Counted from the stretch's first letter, positions 1 through 5,216 are shown. The stretch: DNA of 6,835 bases from an uncultured bacterium (GCA_937868555.1 CALMNI010000191.1:1-6835); one strand, 5' to 3'. The notes: generated from the sequence alone by a model not told the origin. Program-made: numbers and translations.

Positions 1-104
1 CTGAAATTAAAATATTATTTAGAATAGGGAGGTTGGTATTTTTTTGTGCTATATGATTAACAGCATATACGGCTGCTTTCAAGTTTTTCTGTAGGCTTAT
101 TATA

Positions 105-340
105 TTCATATATAATATATATAACTAATAACAGTAATAAAGGAGTGGAAACGGGGGAAAACTTTTTTTGTCTAATAAATAAAGGAAAAAAAATTTATTT
201 GCTGTGGGTGAGCGTGGGGATAATGTCTGTGGAAAAGGGGGATGAAATTCACAAAAGATTGATTTGGGGATAAGTAGGTCGAGTTATTCAGGTTAGCCAC
301 ACATAGAAATAAGAGTTTTTAACAGGGTTATGCACAAGAA
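105..340. other. oriC: Candidate replication origin (oriC): AT-rich stretch plus DnaA-box cluster
   Basis: There is no gene in 1-343. An AT-rich run at about 98-135, with alternating TA steps, could serve as an unwinding element. It is followed by a cluster of 9-mers resembling the DnaA box TTATNCACA: TTATCCCCA on the minus strand at 215-223 and 265-273, TTTTCCACA (minus) at 228-236, TTATTCAGG at 284-292, TTAGCCACA at 293-301 and a full match TTATGCACA at 328-336. The position directly downstream of dnaA is a classic oriC location in bacteria. Most boxes carry one mismatch, so the call rests on clustering and context. The DnaA boxes at 4083-4111 are better matches and are a competing or accessory site. 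Confidence 0.55.
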
Positions 341-343
341 TAA

Positions 344-1711
344 TTAGACCTGAAGAAGTTGGCGTATGGAAAGCAGCTGCTGTTTTAGTTTTTGATTGTG
401 TTTAAGGTCTTCATTAATTTTATTGCAGGCATGAATTGCGGTGGTGTGGTCACGTCCACCAATTTCATGCCCTATGGAGGGGAAAGATGCGCTAATTTCT
501 TCCCGCAAGAGAAACATGGTAATTTGGCGCGGCGTAACAAGTTCTTTTTTTCTACTTTTTCCAATTAAATCCTTGATTTCAATATCGAAAAATTTTGCCA
601 CCGCTTCAATTACATGTTTGCTGGTAATTGAATTTTCTCTAAATTCTATCAGTGTGGCTGAGAGAATATTACGTGTTAATTCTAGGGTGGGCTGTAAATT
701 ATTGAATTCGTAGTGGGTTATTAGTCGCGTTAATGCGCCTTCAAGCTCCCTAATATTAGTTTGAACATTTTGTGCAATGTATAACAAGATTTCAGCAGAC
801 AAAGGAAAGTTTTTTTCTTGGCATTTGTTTTCCAAAATAGCTAGTTTTGTTTCAAGGTCTGGCTGGGTTATATCAGCAATCATTCCCCATTCAAAACGTG
901 ATAGAAGTCTTTTTTCGAGAGCTGGAATAGCTTTCGGGGGCCTATCCGAGGTTAATACGATTTGCCGATTGGTTTGGTGTAGTTCATTAAAAGTGTGAAA
1001 AAACTCTTCTTGAGTCCCGTCTTTGCCGGCCATGAACTGAACATCATCAACAAGGAGAAGGTCGACGTTTCTATATTTCTCTTTTAATTGTTTTGCTCGG
1101 CCGGAGCGAACTTCGTTTATGTAGTCGTTTGAAAATTTTTCTGAGGTAACATATAAAATTTTGTCCGTTTTTTTAGAAAGTTCGTTTCCTATTGCCTGTA
1201 GGAGGTGGGTTTTACCAAGCCCAACGCCGCCGTAAATAAACAGCGGATTATAGGCTTTTCCGGGGTTGTTAGCAACTGCTTGGCAGGCAGCATATGCTAA
1301 CTCGTTCCCTTTGCCCACAATAAAACTTGAAAAAGTATAATAATTATTTAACCCAAAGCGGTTTGTTCCCGCACTTTTTTGCGGCTCAGTTGTTTTTGGG
1401 GCGGCGTTTTTTGCTTCACCTTTTTCAACCGTAAAAGTGTTTGGATTATTCGGCGCAGGCCGACGGCTTTCAATTTTATATGTGATTTCTTTTAACTGTT
1501 CTTTGGTGATGTTTTTAAATGCGTTAAGAATTTCTTGGTAGTATTTTTTTTGCAACCATGTTTGGGTAAAGGTGTTGGGAACACAGATAACCACGCGCCC
1601 GTTTTCATAGGAGTGGATATAGGTGTTTCTAAACCACGTCGTAAAGCTAGCTTTTGACAAAGTAAGCTCGATTTCACCAAGCACTGCTTGCCACAACTGT
1701 TCAAAGTCCAT
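344..1711 (-). CDS. dnaA: Chromosomal replication initiator protein DnaA
   Basis: DnaA is the AAA+ ATPase that binds DnaA boxes, opens oriC and loads the replicative helicase. The 455-residue protein has every expected part. Domain I is at about 1-80 (FEQLWQAVL, SFTTWF), followed by a low-complexity Pro/Lys/Thr linker (about 82-118). The AAA+ core has Walker A GGVGLGKT (161-168), Walker B DLLLVDD (217-223), sensor I around LTSDRPP (253-259), the arginine-finger region LEKRLLSRFEWG (265-276) and sensor II NIRELEGAL (319-327). The DNA-binding domain IV carries the signature IGGRDHTTAIHA (417-428). The frame stays open to a further-upstream ATG at 1768, but I chose ATG 1711 because the protein there begins with the canonical DnaA N-terminus and a promoter -10 lies inside the extension. 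There is no Shine-Dalgarno before the ATG. Length is normal and no key residue is missing. It is divergent from rpmH. Confidence 0.98.
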   Translation of the reverse strand: MDFEQLWQAVLGEIELTLSKASFTTWFRNTYIHSYENGRVVICVPNTFTQTWLQKKYYQEILNAFKNITKEQLKEITYKIESRRPAPNNPNTFTVEKGEAKNAAPKTTEPQKSAGTNRFGLNNYYTFSSFIVGKGNELAYAACQAVANNPGKAYNPLFIYGGVGLGKTHLLQAIGNELSKKTDKILYVTSEKFSNDYINEVRSGRAKQLKEKYRNVDLLLVDDVQFMAGKDGTQEEFFHTFNELHQTNRQIVLTSDRPPKAIPALEKRLLSRFEWGMIADITQPDLETKLAILENKCQEKNFPLSAEILLYIAQNVQTNIRELEGALTRLITHYEFNNLQPTLELTRNILSATLIEFRENSITSKHVIEAVAKFFDIEIKDLIGKSRKKELVTPRQITMFLLREEISASFPSIGHEIGGRDHTTAIHACNKINEDLKHNQKLKQQLLSIRQLLQV

Positions 1712-1725
1712 GAGGGTTTGTTTCG

Positions 1726-1734
1726 TATGAATAA
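1726..1734 (-). promoter_or_regulatory. DnaA-box-like site at the dnaA transcription start
   Basis: TTATTCATA on the minus strand differs from TTATTCACA at one position and overlaps the predicted dnaA start of transcription. A second near-match, TTATTCACT (1803-1811, minus), lies between the divergent dnaA and rpmH promoters. DnaA binding to its own promoter is known in many bacteria, so autoregulation is plausible. Short near-matches are common in AT-rich DNA, so confidence is limited. Confidence 0.35.
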
Positions 1735-1741
1735 CTCTGCC

Positions 1742-1770
1742 ATTATAGCAGTAAGTACTAATTACCAAAA
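1742..1770 (-). promoter_or_regulatory. dnaA promoter (extended -10)
   Basis: On the minus strand a perfect -10 TATAAT (1742-1747) is preceded by TGC, an extended -10 element. A weak -35 TTTTGG lies 17 bp upstream (1765-1770). The predicted transcription start is near 1735, giving a leader of about 24 nt to the ATG at 1711. This supports the shorter dnaA start. Confidence 0.7.
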
Positions 1771-1821
1771 GCCAAAGCTTTGTTTATAAACTGTTAATAA
1801 TTAGTGAATAACTCTTTATTA

Positions 1822-1850
1822 TTGACGGCACCAAGTAATAATGATATGGT
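1822..1850 (+). promoter_or_regulatory. rpmH operon promoter
   Basis: The -35 TTGACG (1822-1827), a 17 bp spacer and the -10 TATGGT (1845-1850) preceded by TGA (extended -10 pattern) predict a start near 1857. The leader is then about 74 nt before rpmH. It faces the dnaA promoter across about 50 bp. Confidence 0.65.
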
Positions 1851-1930
1851 AGAAAACGTACCTATGCCATTTTTAGTAAGGGTTGGCTTGGCAATAGCGT
1901 GTCATTAGCCGCCCATCACCAGTAATACGT

Positions 1931-2068
1931 ATGCCAAAACGAACCTACCAGCCAAATGTGAAGCGTGCTAAAAGAAAGCATGGTTTTCGCAAGCGGATGC
2001 AAACTAATAACGGCCGTGCTGTTATTAAGCGCCGTAAAACAAAGGGCCGGAAAAAATTGACTGCCTAA
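1931..2068 (+). CDS. rpmH: 50S ribosomal protein L34
   Basis: This 45-residue, very basic protein begins MPKRTYQPN and contains [13 protein letters not shown] and a Lys/Arg-rich tail ending KKLTA, the standard L34 pattern and length. L34 is a small protein of the large ribosomal subunit that contacts 23S rRNA. It starts at ATG 1931 with no Shine-Dalgarno upstream. It is the first gene of the rpmH-rnpA-yidD-yidC cluster, and rnpA starts 9 bp after its stop. The gene is short enough to be missed by ORF length cut-offs, but the match is unmistakable. Confidence 0.97.
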   Translation: MPKRTYQPNVKRAKRKHGFRKRMQTNNGRAVIKRRKTKGRKKLTA

Positions 2069-2077
2069 CCTTCCTCT

Positions 2078-2422
2078 ATGCTGCCTAAGGCCGCTCGGAT
2101 ACGATTAACCCGCGATTTTGAGCGGGTTTTTTCCGCCCGTCGTTCACTTTCGGGTCGTTTTGTGCGCATGGCTTTTGTTTCAGCAATTGGTTCCCAGAGC
2201 CGTCTAGGGATCATAACTAGTACCAAGGTTAGTAAAAAGGCAACCATACGCAATAAGCTGCGCCGCCGCGTGCGATCTATAATTGCCCCCGCCCTCCCCC
2301 TATTAAAGCCGTACGTTGATATAGTTGTAATGTGCCAACCAGCGGCCGCAACCGCTTCTTTTAAAGATTTTGAAAACGATGTAAGGTCTTGTTTGCACAG
2401 AATATTCCCTAATATTGTATGA
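2078..2422 (+). CDS. rnpA: Ribonuclease P protein component
   Basis: This is the protein subunit of RNase P, which helps the catalytic RNA remove 5' leaders from pre-tRNAs. The 114-residue basic protein opens with the family-like LPKAARIRLTRDFERVF, continues with a strand resembling RLGIITSTKVSKKA (42-55) and carries the RNR signature RNKLRRRVR at 58-66. Length is normal for the family. It follows rpmH after 9 bp, and its TGA stop overlaps the yidD ATG (ATGA at 2419-2422), so translational coupling is likely. No Shine-Dalgarno precedes the ATG. The RNA subunit gene (rnpB) is not recognisable in this window. Confidence 0.95.
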   Translation: MLPKAARIRLTRDFERVFSARRSLSGRFVRMAFVSAIGSQSRLGIITSTKVSKKATIRNKLRRRVRSIIAPALPLLKPYVDIVVMCQPAAATASFKDFENDVRSCLHRIFPNIV

Positions 2423-2679
2423 TTGGTTCATATTTGTTAGAAATTCCCCGAACAGTAGTAATTGCTTTATTGCGTTTATATCAAAAAACGCTTTCTCGCG
2501 ACCATGGCTGGGCAAAAATATTTTCTCCTTACGGACACTGCAAGTTCTACCCTAGTTGTTCAGAGTATGCTATTCAAGCAATTGAACAAAAGGGCCTTAT
2601 TACGGGGGCGATTTTGGCCATGTGGCGCATTTTAAAATGTCATCCGTGGAGCAAGGGGGGAAATGACCCAGTAGTGTAG
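2419..2679 (+). CDS. yidD: Membrane protein insertion efficiency factor YidD
   Basis: This 86-residue protein of the YidD/UPF0161 family assists YidC-dependent insertion of inner-membrane proteins. The family hallmarks are all present: an N-terminal amphipathic helix (about 8-24, PRTVVIALLRLYQKTLS), the CKFYPSCSEYA motif (41-51, three-residue spacing between Pro and Cys preserved) and the tail WRILKCHPWSKGGNDPV (69-85). The conserved cysteines C41, C47 and C74 are kept. The start overlaps the rnpA stop by 4 bp, as is common in this cluster. yidC follows after 73 bp. That gap contains a TATAAT (2680-2685) without a convincing -35, so a separate yidC promoter is only a weak possibility. Confidence 0.95.
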   Translation: MIGSYLLEIPRTVVIALLRLYQKTLSRDHGWAKIFSPYGHCKFYPSCSEYAIQAIEQKGLITGAILAMWRILKCHPWSKGGNDPVV

Positions 2680-2752
2680 TATAATGGACGAATAAGCCGA
2701 CTAATAAAGTTTTTATTATTTTGTTTACTTGTTCATTAGCTTTTAAACTATT

Positions 2753-3511
2753 ATGGTTAATTTTTTTACGGCGGTTTTTTACCAGCCAATTCTCAACCTA
2801 GTTGTTGCAATTTATAATATATTACCCGGCCATGACATTGGCTGGACAATTGTTATATTAACAGTGATTATTAAGGCCGTTTTATATCCTTTATCTAAAA
2901 AGGCTATCGAAGGGCAAAAGTCTTTACAAAATCTTCAGCCTAAGTTGGAGGAAATTAAAAAAAAGCATGCCGGGGACAAGGAAGCGTCCAGCCGAGCAAT
3001 GATGGAATTATATCGGCAAGAAAAAGTCAGTCCCCTTTCTTCGTGTTTACCACTTTTAATACAACTTCCATTTTTTTGGGCAATTTTTAAGGTTTTTCGT
3101 GATGAATTGATGGGAAAAAGCCTAATCATGATTTATCCTTTTATTTCTAACCCAGGAACATTAAACCCTCTTGCCTTTGGATTTATAGATTTTTCTAAGC
3201 CTAATATAGTTTTGGCATTTTTGGCTGGTATTTCTCAGTATTTCCAAGCAAAAATGATGCCCATGCGCCCGGCGGCGGCAAAAAGTGATGGGGCAAAAGA
3301 TGAAAACATGATGGCAATGATGAATAAGCAAATGCTTTATTTTATGCCAGCTTTAACGATATTCATTTGTTTTACGCTTCCTAGCGGCTTGGCTTTTTAT
3401 TGGCTTATTTCAACCTTATTGACAATAGCTCAGCAGTGGTGGATATTCCGTAAGCTTAAAGATCCAAACAGCACCGATCCAAAAGTTATTGAAGGAGAAA
3501 TAATTAAATAA
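2753..3511 (+). CDS. yidC: YidC/Oxa1-family membrane protein insertase
   Basis: YidC inserts and folds membrane proteins, alone or with SecYEG. The 252-residue protein is of the short type without the large periplasmic domain of E. coli YidC. Hydrophobic segments lie at about 4-24, 30-47, 98-115, 150-166 and 195-232. A charged cytoplasmic hairpin (48-92, LQPKLEEIKKKHAGDK) sits between the second and third. The family motifs EKVSPLSSCLPLLIQLPFFWAIF (89-111, split by the usual Pro) and PSGLAFYWLIS (210-220) are clear. The groove arginine of characterised homologues (R366 in E. coli, in a segment like IVRGIMYPL) aligns with K41, a conservative change that keeps the positive charge. A Met/Lys-rich loop covers 165-195. 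ATG 2753 is chosen because it starts directly before the first hydrophobic segment. It has no Shine-Dalgarno. A strong terminator follows the stop. Confidence 0.96.
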   Translation: MVNFFTAVFYQPILNLVVAIYNILPGHDIGWTIVILTVIIKAVLYPLSKKAIEGQKSLQNLQPKLEEIKKKHAGDKEASSRAMMELYRQEKVSPLSSCLPLLIQLPFFWAIFKVFRDELMGKSLIMIYPFISNPGTLNPLAFGFIDFSKPNIVLAFLAGISQYFQAKMMPMRPAAAKSDGAKDENMMAMMNKQMLYFMPALTIFICFTLPSGLAFYWLISTLLTIAQQWWIFRKLKDPNSTDPKVIEGEIIK

Positions 3512-3523
3512 AGTCGTCACTCA

Positions 3524-3555
3524 AGCCCCCTATTTTAAAATAGGGGGCTTTTGTT
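3524..3555 (+). terminator. Intrinsic terminator of the rpmH-yidC operon
   Basis: A perfect 13-bp inverted repeat (arms 3524-3536 and 3537-3549, with CCCCC/GGGGG cores) begins 12 bp after the yidC stop and is followed by TTTTGTT. The central A/T bases would form the loop. It could act in both directions, but the gene context and T-tract favour the plus strand. Confidence 0.9.
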
Positions 3556-3560
3556 ATTGT

Positions 3561-3602
3561 CAAAAACAAATCACCCCTCGCCAGTGGAACTGGAAAGGGG
3601 TG
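3561..3602 (-). terminator. Hairpin with minus-strand terminator character
   Basis: The outer stem CACCCCT/AGGGGTG (3572-3578 with 3596-3602) and inner stem CCAGT/ACTGG (3581-3585 with 3589-3593) close a three-base loop, with a 2x2 internal loop between stems. On the minus strand the hairpin is followed by ATTTGTTTTTG, a U-rich tail. It may be a second, downstream terminator for the minus-strand RNA described at 3622-3927, or a barrier between convergent transcripts. Confidence 0.5.
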
Positions 3603-3617
3603 GTAATAATATAGGTA

Positions 3618-3648
3618 ATAAAAAAGGGGCCCAACTAGGGCCAATTTT
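3618..3648 (-). terminator. Terminator at the 3' end of the structured RNA
   Basis: On the minus strand GGCCC (3642-3638), the loop TAGTT and GGGCC (3632-3628) are followed by CC and six T. Flanking A5 and T5 runs extend the symmetry, so it also reads as a terminator on the plus strand. It marks the likely 3' end of the transcript that starts near 3927. Confidence 0.65.
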
Positions 3649-3927
3649 TATAAAAAAAATTAATTTATACCCATCTGTTGAGCCCCATCCCTAGGAGGTC
3701 TTTAATTAAGCACTCTCAGGGACAAGGCCTGGTTGATTTGAGGCCGGCTCTTTAACCGGCCAGTGGATAATCTTAAGCTTGATGCTAAGGTAATCCTTTC
3801 TTGTATTTTTGTTTTGGGGCCGTATCAACTCCGACCCAAAATTAAGCCAGTATAAAGATAGAAGTTATTCCTCAAGATCGACAGCGTCGTCTTGTAAAAA
3901 ACTTCTTAATCGCAAAGAGCAATTGAT
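3622..3927 (-). ncRNA. Structured non-coding RNA of about 300 nt, family not recognised
   Basis: No ORF of meaningful length occupies this interval. It runs from a good extended -10 promoter to a terminator, both on the minus strand. In 5' to 3' order I see six helices. H1 is AATTGC/GCGATT (3908-3924, 5-nt loop). H2 is a long hairpin (3861-3905) with outer 6 bp and inner CAAGA/TCTTG and CGAC/GTCG stems. H3 is TTTTGG/CCAAAA plus GTCG/CGGC closing a 9-nt loop (3812-3841). H4 is CTTA-GC/GC-TAAG (3772-3789). H5 is GGCCGG/CCGGCC with an 8-nt loop (3742-3761). H6 pairs 3718-3729 with 3681-3692 over 12 continuous pairs including four G-U. The loop of H6 contains CCUCCU. Core motifs of RNase P RNA, tmRNA, SRP RNA and common riboswitches were looked for and not found. 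The 5' and 3' ends are inferred from the promoter and terminator. No gene lies close downstream on the same strand, so a stand-alone RNA is more likely than a leader. Confidence 0.7.
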
Positions 3928-3933
3928 ATCTAA

Positions 3934-3962
3934 AGTATAGCACATTTTTAAGACTCATGCAA
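3934..3962 (-). promoter_or_regulatory. Promoter of the structured RNA
   Basis: On the minus strand the -10 TATACT (3934-3939) is preceded by TGC (extended -10). A partial -35 TTGCAT lies 17 bp upstream (3957-3962). The predicted start is near 3927. A perfect TTGACA at 3969-3974 is 29 bp from the -10, too far to serve it. Confidence 0.65.
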
Positions 3963-4010
3963 TGGTCTTGTCAAATAAAGTAAATATTTGTTTAATATTA
4001 GTTTTAATTT

Positions 4011-4019
4011 AGTATAACA
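4011..4019 (-). promoter_or_regulatory. Possible second, upstream promoter for the structured RNA
   Basis: TGTTATACT on the minus strand is an extended -10 element, with a predicted start near 4004. I see no -35 at a normal distance. If used, it would give an RNA longer by about 77 nt at the 5' end. Palindrome copy 1 would then lie centred about 56 bp upstream of the start. Confidence 0.35.
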
Positions 4020-4047
4020 AAAAGAAAAATTCAAAGTTTTCAACAGG

Positions 4048-4073
4048 TTAAGTCCACAAAAATGTAGACTTAA
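4048..4073. repeat. Palindrome copy 1 (AGTCYAC-N6-GTRGACT family)
   Basis: AGTCCAC (4051-4057), six bases AAAAAT, then GTAGACT (4064-4070), extended by TTA and TAA on the two sides. It is symmetric except for one C/A mismatch between the arms. It is one of four copies of the same element in the window and looks like an operator for a dimeric DNA-binding protein. On its own it has no adjacent T-tract and so does not resemble a terminator. Confidence 0.75.
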
Positions 4074-4082
4074 AATAAAAAG

Positions 4083-4111
4083 TTATACACAAAATCCACT
4101 ACTTATCCACA
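4083..4111 (+). promoter_or_regulatory. Pair of consensus DnaA boxes
   Basis: TTATACACA (4083-4091) and TTATCCACA (4103-4111) lie on the same strand with starts 20 bp apart. The second is the perfect consensus box and the first fits TTATNCACA. Both sit between palindrome copies 1 and 2. They could be part of a second origin element, a DnaA-titration site, or a DnaA-regulated promoter region for the structured RNA. Confidence 0.6.
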
Positions 4112-4127
4112 GATTTTGTTAAAATAA

Positions 4128-4151
4128 TAAGTCCACAAAAATGTGGACTTA
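4128..4151. repeat. Palindrome copy 2 (perfect arms)
   Basis: Two perfect 10-bp arms, TAAGTCCACA (4128-4137) and TGTGGACTTA (4142-4151), are separated by AAAA. On the minus strand it lies between TTTAAG (4148-4153) and TATTAT (4124-4129), an 18-bp spacer, so it may sit inside a promoter in the same way as copy 4. It could alternatively act as a weak hairpin downstream of tRNA-Cys. Confidence 0.8.
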
Positions 4152-4241
4152 AATATCTGCGCCATTTCTGTGAAAGCGGGAAACAAGGTTCTAGATTTTT
4201 TGCTTTCGCAGGAATGATCAGGCTTTCTTTGGAGCTTAGAG

Positions 4242-4315
4242 AGGTCACGGTGGGAGTCGAACCCACGAATAGTGGTTTTGCAAACCACGGCCTTGGACCA
4301 CTTGGCGACGTGACC
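4242..4315 (-). tRNA. tRNA-Cys (anticodon GCA)
   Basis: The minus strand folds into a complete cloverleaf. The acceptor stem GGTCACG/CGTGACC pairs 4309-4315 with 4243-4249. A D-arm contains AGTGGTCCAA. The anticodon stem GTGGT/ACCAC encloses the loop TTGCAAA with anticodon GCA. The T-arm GTGGG/CCCAC encloses TTCGACT. The discriminator base is T (U73), characteristic of tRNA-Cys. CCA is not encoded and must be added enzymatically. It is preceded by its own promoter. Confidence 0.97.
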
Positions 4316-4328
4316 ATGCACAAGAATT

Positions 4329-4357
4329 ACTATAACAGGTTTATTTTTCTAAAACAA
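4329..4357 (-). promoter_or_regulatory. tRNA-Cys promoter, overlapping the upstream gene's terminator
   Basis: On the minus strand -35 TTGTTT (4352-4357), a 17-bp spacer and -10 TATAGT (4329-4334) preceded by TGT (extended -10) predict a start near 4322, a few bases before the mature tRNA 5' end. The -35 is built from the end of the terminator stem and its T-tract. Confidence 0.65.
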
Positions 4358-4381
4358 GAAAGCCCCGTGGGGCTTTCTTGT
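4351..4381 (-). terminator. Intrinsic terminator of the 3D-domain gene
   Basis: A 12-13 bp perfect stem, ACAAGAAAGCCCC paired with GGGGCTTTCTTGT (4354-4366 with 4369-4381), is followed on the minus strand by TTTAG. The last stem bases add to the T-run. It begins 14 bp after the end of the 3D-domain gene. Confidence 0.88.
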
Positions 4382-4394
4382 GGATTAGTGATTA

Positions 4395-5024
4395 CTATTC
4401 AAGGACAATAACCTCGGCATGTCTGACTCCAAACTGCAGCGCGTCTTTTCTTGTCTGCATCCATACGTCAACGCGAGTAGTATAGCGTTTATTTGTTCTA
4501 TCGCGAACTACGAAAACGCGATCACCAAATAGATCAGGAATTATAACTTCGGTTCCAAAGGGAAGAGCGTTGGTGGCAATAGTATCTTCAATCCCGTGTT
4601 CGCAAACATTAAACCCGTTTGCTGTTATGCAAGGACTGGGATCTGTTTGAGCAACTTCTGAGTTGTACGCTGTTAACGTAACAAACATACGTTTTGATCC
4701 AGTGGGCGTATTGCCAGCCGTAGCAATAGAAAAATCTTTATTTTTATGGGATTTTTTTGCTGCGAGAAGAGGGCTGTCTGTTTTAGGCTGATTAATAACC
4801 TTAAAGTTTTTTGCAAATGCAAGGTTTGTTTCAGTGGGTTCAATTTCCGGAGCAGAGTGAATTCTTTCAAAGCGATGAGTTGAACTTGAAGGAGACTTAA
4901 TTACAACGTAAGCTGTTTTCTCCTGTACATCCATTACCTCATTGTTATTTAAGGAAGCAAAGGCTGGGCTTACAAGAAAGTTATGAAGAATGGTAACTAA
5001 AATGAAAGCAACAAGGTTCTTCAT
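4395..5024 (-). CDS. Secreted 3D (Asp-Asp-Asp) domain protein, probable cell-wall hydrolase
   Basis: The 209-residue protein starts with a signal peptide: MKNL, a hydrophobic core at about 5-19, and a likely cleavage site after AFA (21-23). A linker of about 85 residues, rich in Ser/Thr/Lys, leads to a C-terminal 3D domain (about 112-209), a double-psi beta-barrel related to RlpA and MltA. The three aspartates are visible in QTDPSP (D128), VVRDRT (D175) and TRVDVW (D186), along with TLTAYNS (116-122), TANG (134-137) and LPFGTEVIIPDLFGDRVFVV (154-173). The likely role is peptidoglycan cleavage or remodelling outside the membrane. The family name fits; the exact activity is inferred. ATG 5024 is chosen because it starts the signal peptide. 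An in-frame ATG at 5072 would add 16 residues and keeps a usable n-region (KRR). The gene has its own promoter and an attenuator-like hairpin in its leader. Confidence 0.88.
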   Translation of the reverse strand: MKNLVAFILVTILHNFLVSPAFASLNNNEVMDVQEKTAYVVIKSPSSSTHRFERIHSAPEIEPTETNLAFAKNFKVINQPKTDSPLLAAKKSHKNKDFSIATAGNTPTGSKRMFVTLTAYNSEVAQTDPSPCITANGFNVCEHGIEDTIATNALPFGTEVIIPDLFGDRVFVVRDRTNKRYTTRVDVWMQTRKDALQFGVRHAEVIVLE

Positions 5025-5080
5025 TGTGCGGCGTTTAATAAAATATGATGTGTAGTGGTTGTATATATTCATATATTTCC

Positions 5081-5117
5081 CAAAATAAAAATCCCCCAGT
5101 CAAGCATAGAGGGGAAT
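5081..5117 (-). terminator. Terminator-like hairpin in the 3D gene leader (possible attenuator)
   Basis: On the minus strand ATTCCCC (5117-5111) pairs with GGGGGAT (5097-5091) in 7 bp with one G-U, closing a 13-nt loop. The tail is TTTTTATTTTG. It lies downstream of the predicted transcription start (near 5122) and upstream of both candidate start codons. It could also stop read-through from yraN. Confidence 0.6.
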
Positions 5118-5128
5118 TTCTTAACAAC

Positions 5129-5157
5129 ATTCTAGCATGACATGAGAAATATGTCAA
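5129..5157 (-). promoter_or_regulatory. Promoter of the 3D-domain gene
   Basis: This is the best promoter in the window: a perfect -35 TTGACA (5152-5157), a 17-bp spacer and -10 TAGAAT (5129-5134) preceded by TGC (extended -10), all on the minus strand. The predicted start is near 5122, giving a leader of about 98 nt to ATG 5024 or 50 nt to ATG 5072. Confidence 0.8.
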
Positions 5158-5216
5158 GACCTAAAACAAGACTATTGTCAAATATTGATAAATAAATTGG
5201 CTAATATTAGCAAATA

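Noticed and set aside
1712..1768. 19-residue N-terminal extension of DnaA
   Set aside because: The extension contains the -10 element of the likely dnaA promoter and lacks similarity to DnaA N-termini, which start at MDFEQLWQ.
2680..2685. TATAAT after yidD as a dedicated yidC promoter
   Set aside because: No -35 at a normal distance and no extended -10; chance occurrence is likely in AT-rich DNA.
3700..3725. CTGAGAG as a TPP riboswitch core, and GAGTGCTTA as a CIRCE half-site
   Set aside because: The matching ACCTGAT segment of the TPP riboswitch is missing and no thiamine gene follows; only one CIRCE half is present.
3622..3927. Structured RNA as RNase P RNA, tmRNA, SRP RNA or 6S RNA
   Set aside because: No GAGGAAAGTC/ACAGAA core of RNase P, no tRNA-like ends or tag frame of tmRNA, no SRP tetraloop-receptor domain (GGTCAG...GGAAG...AGCAG), and it is too long and too multi-branched for 6S.
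4099..4323. Minus-strand open frames of 72-74 codons over tRNA-Cys
   Set aside because: They read through a perfect tRNA cloverleaf and its flanks and show no protein-like pattern.
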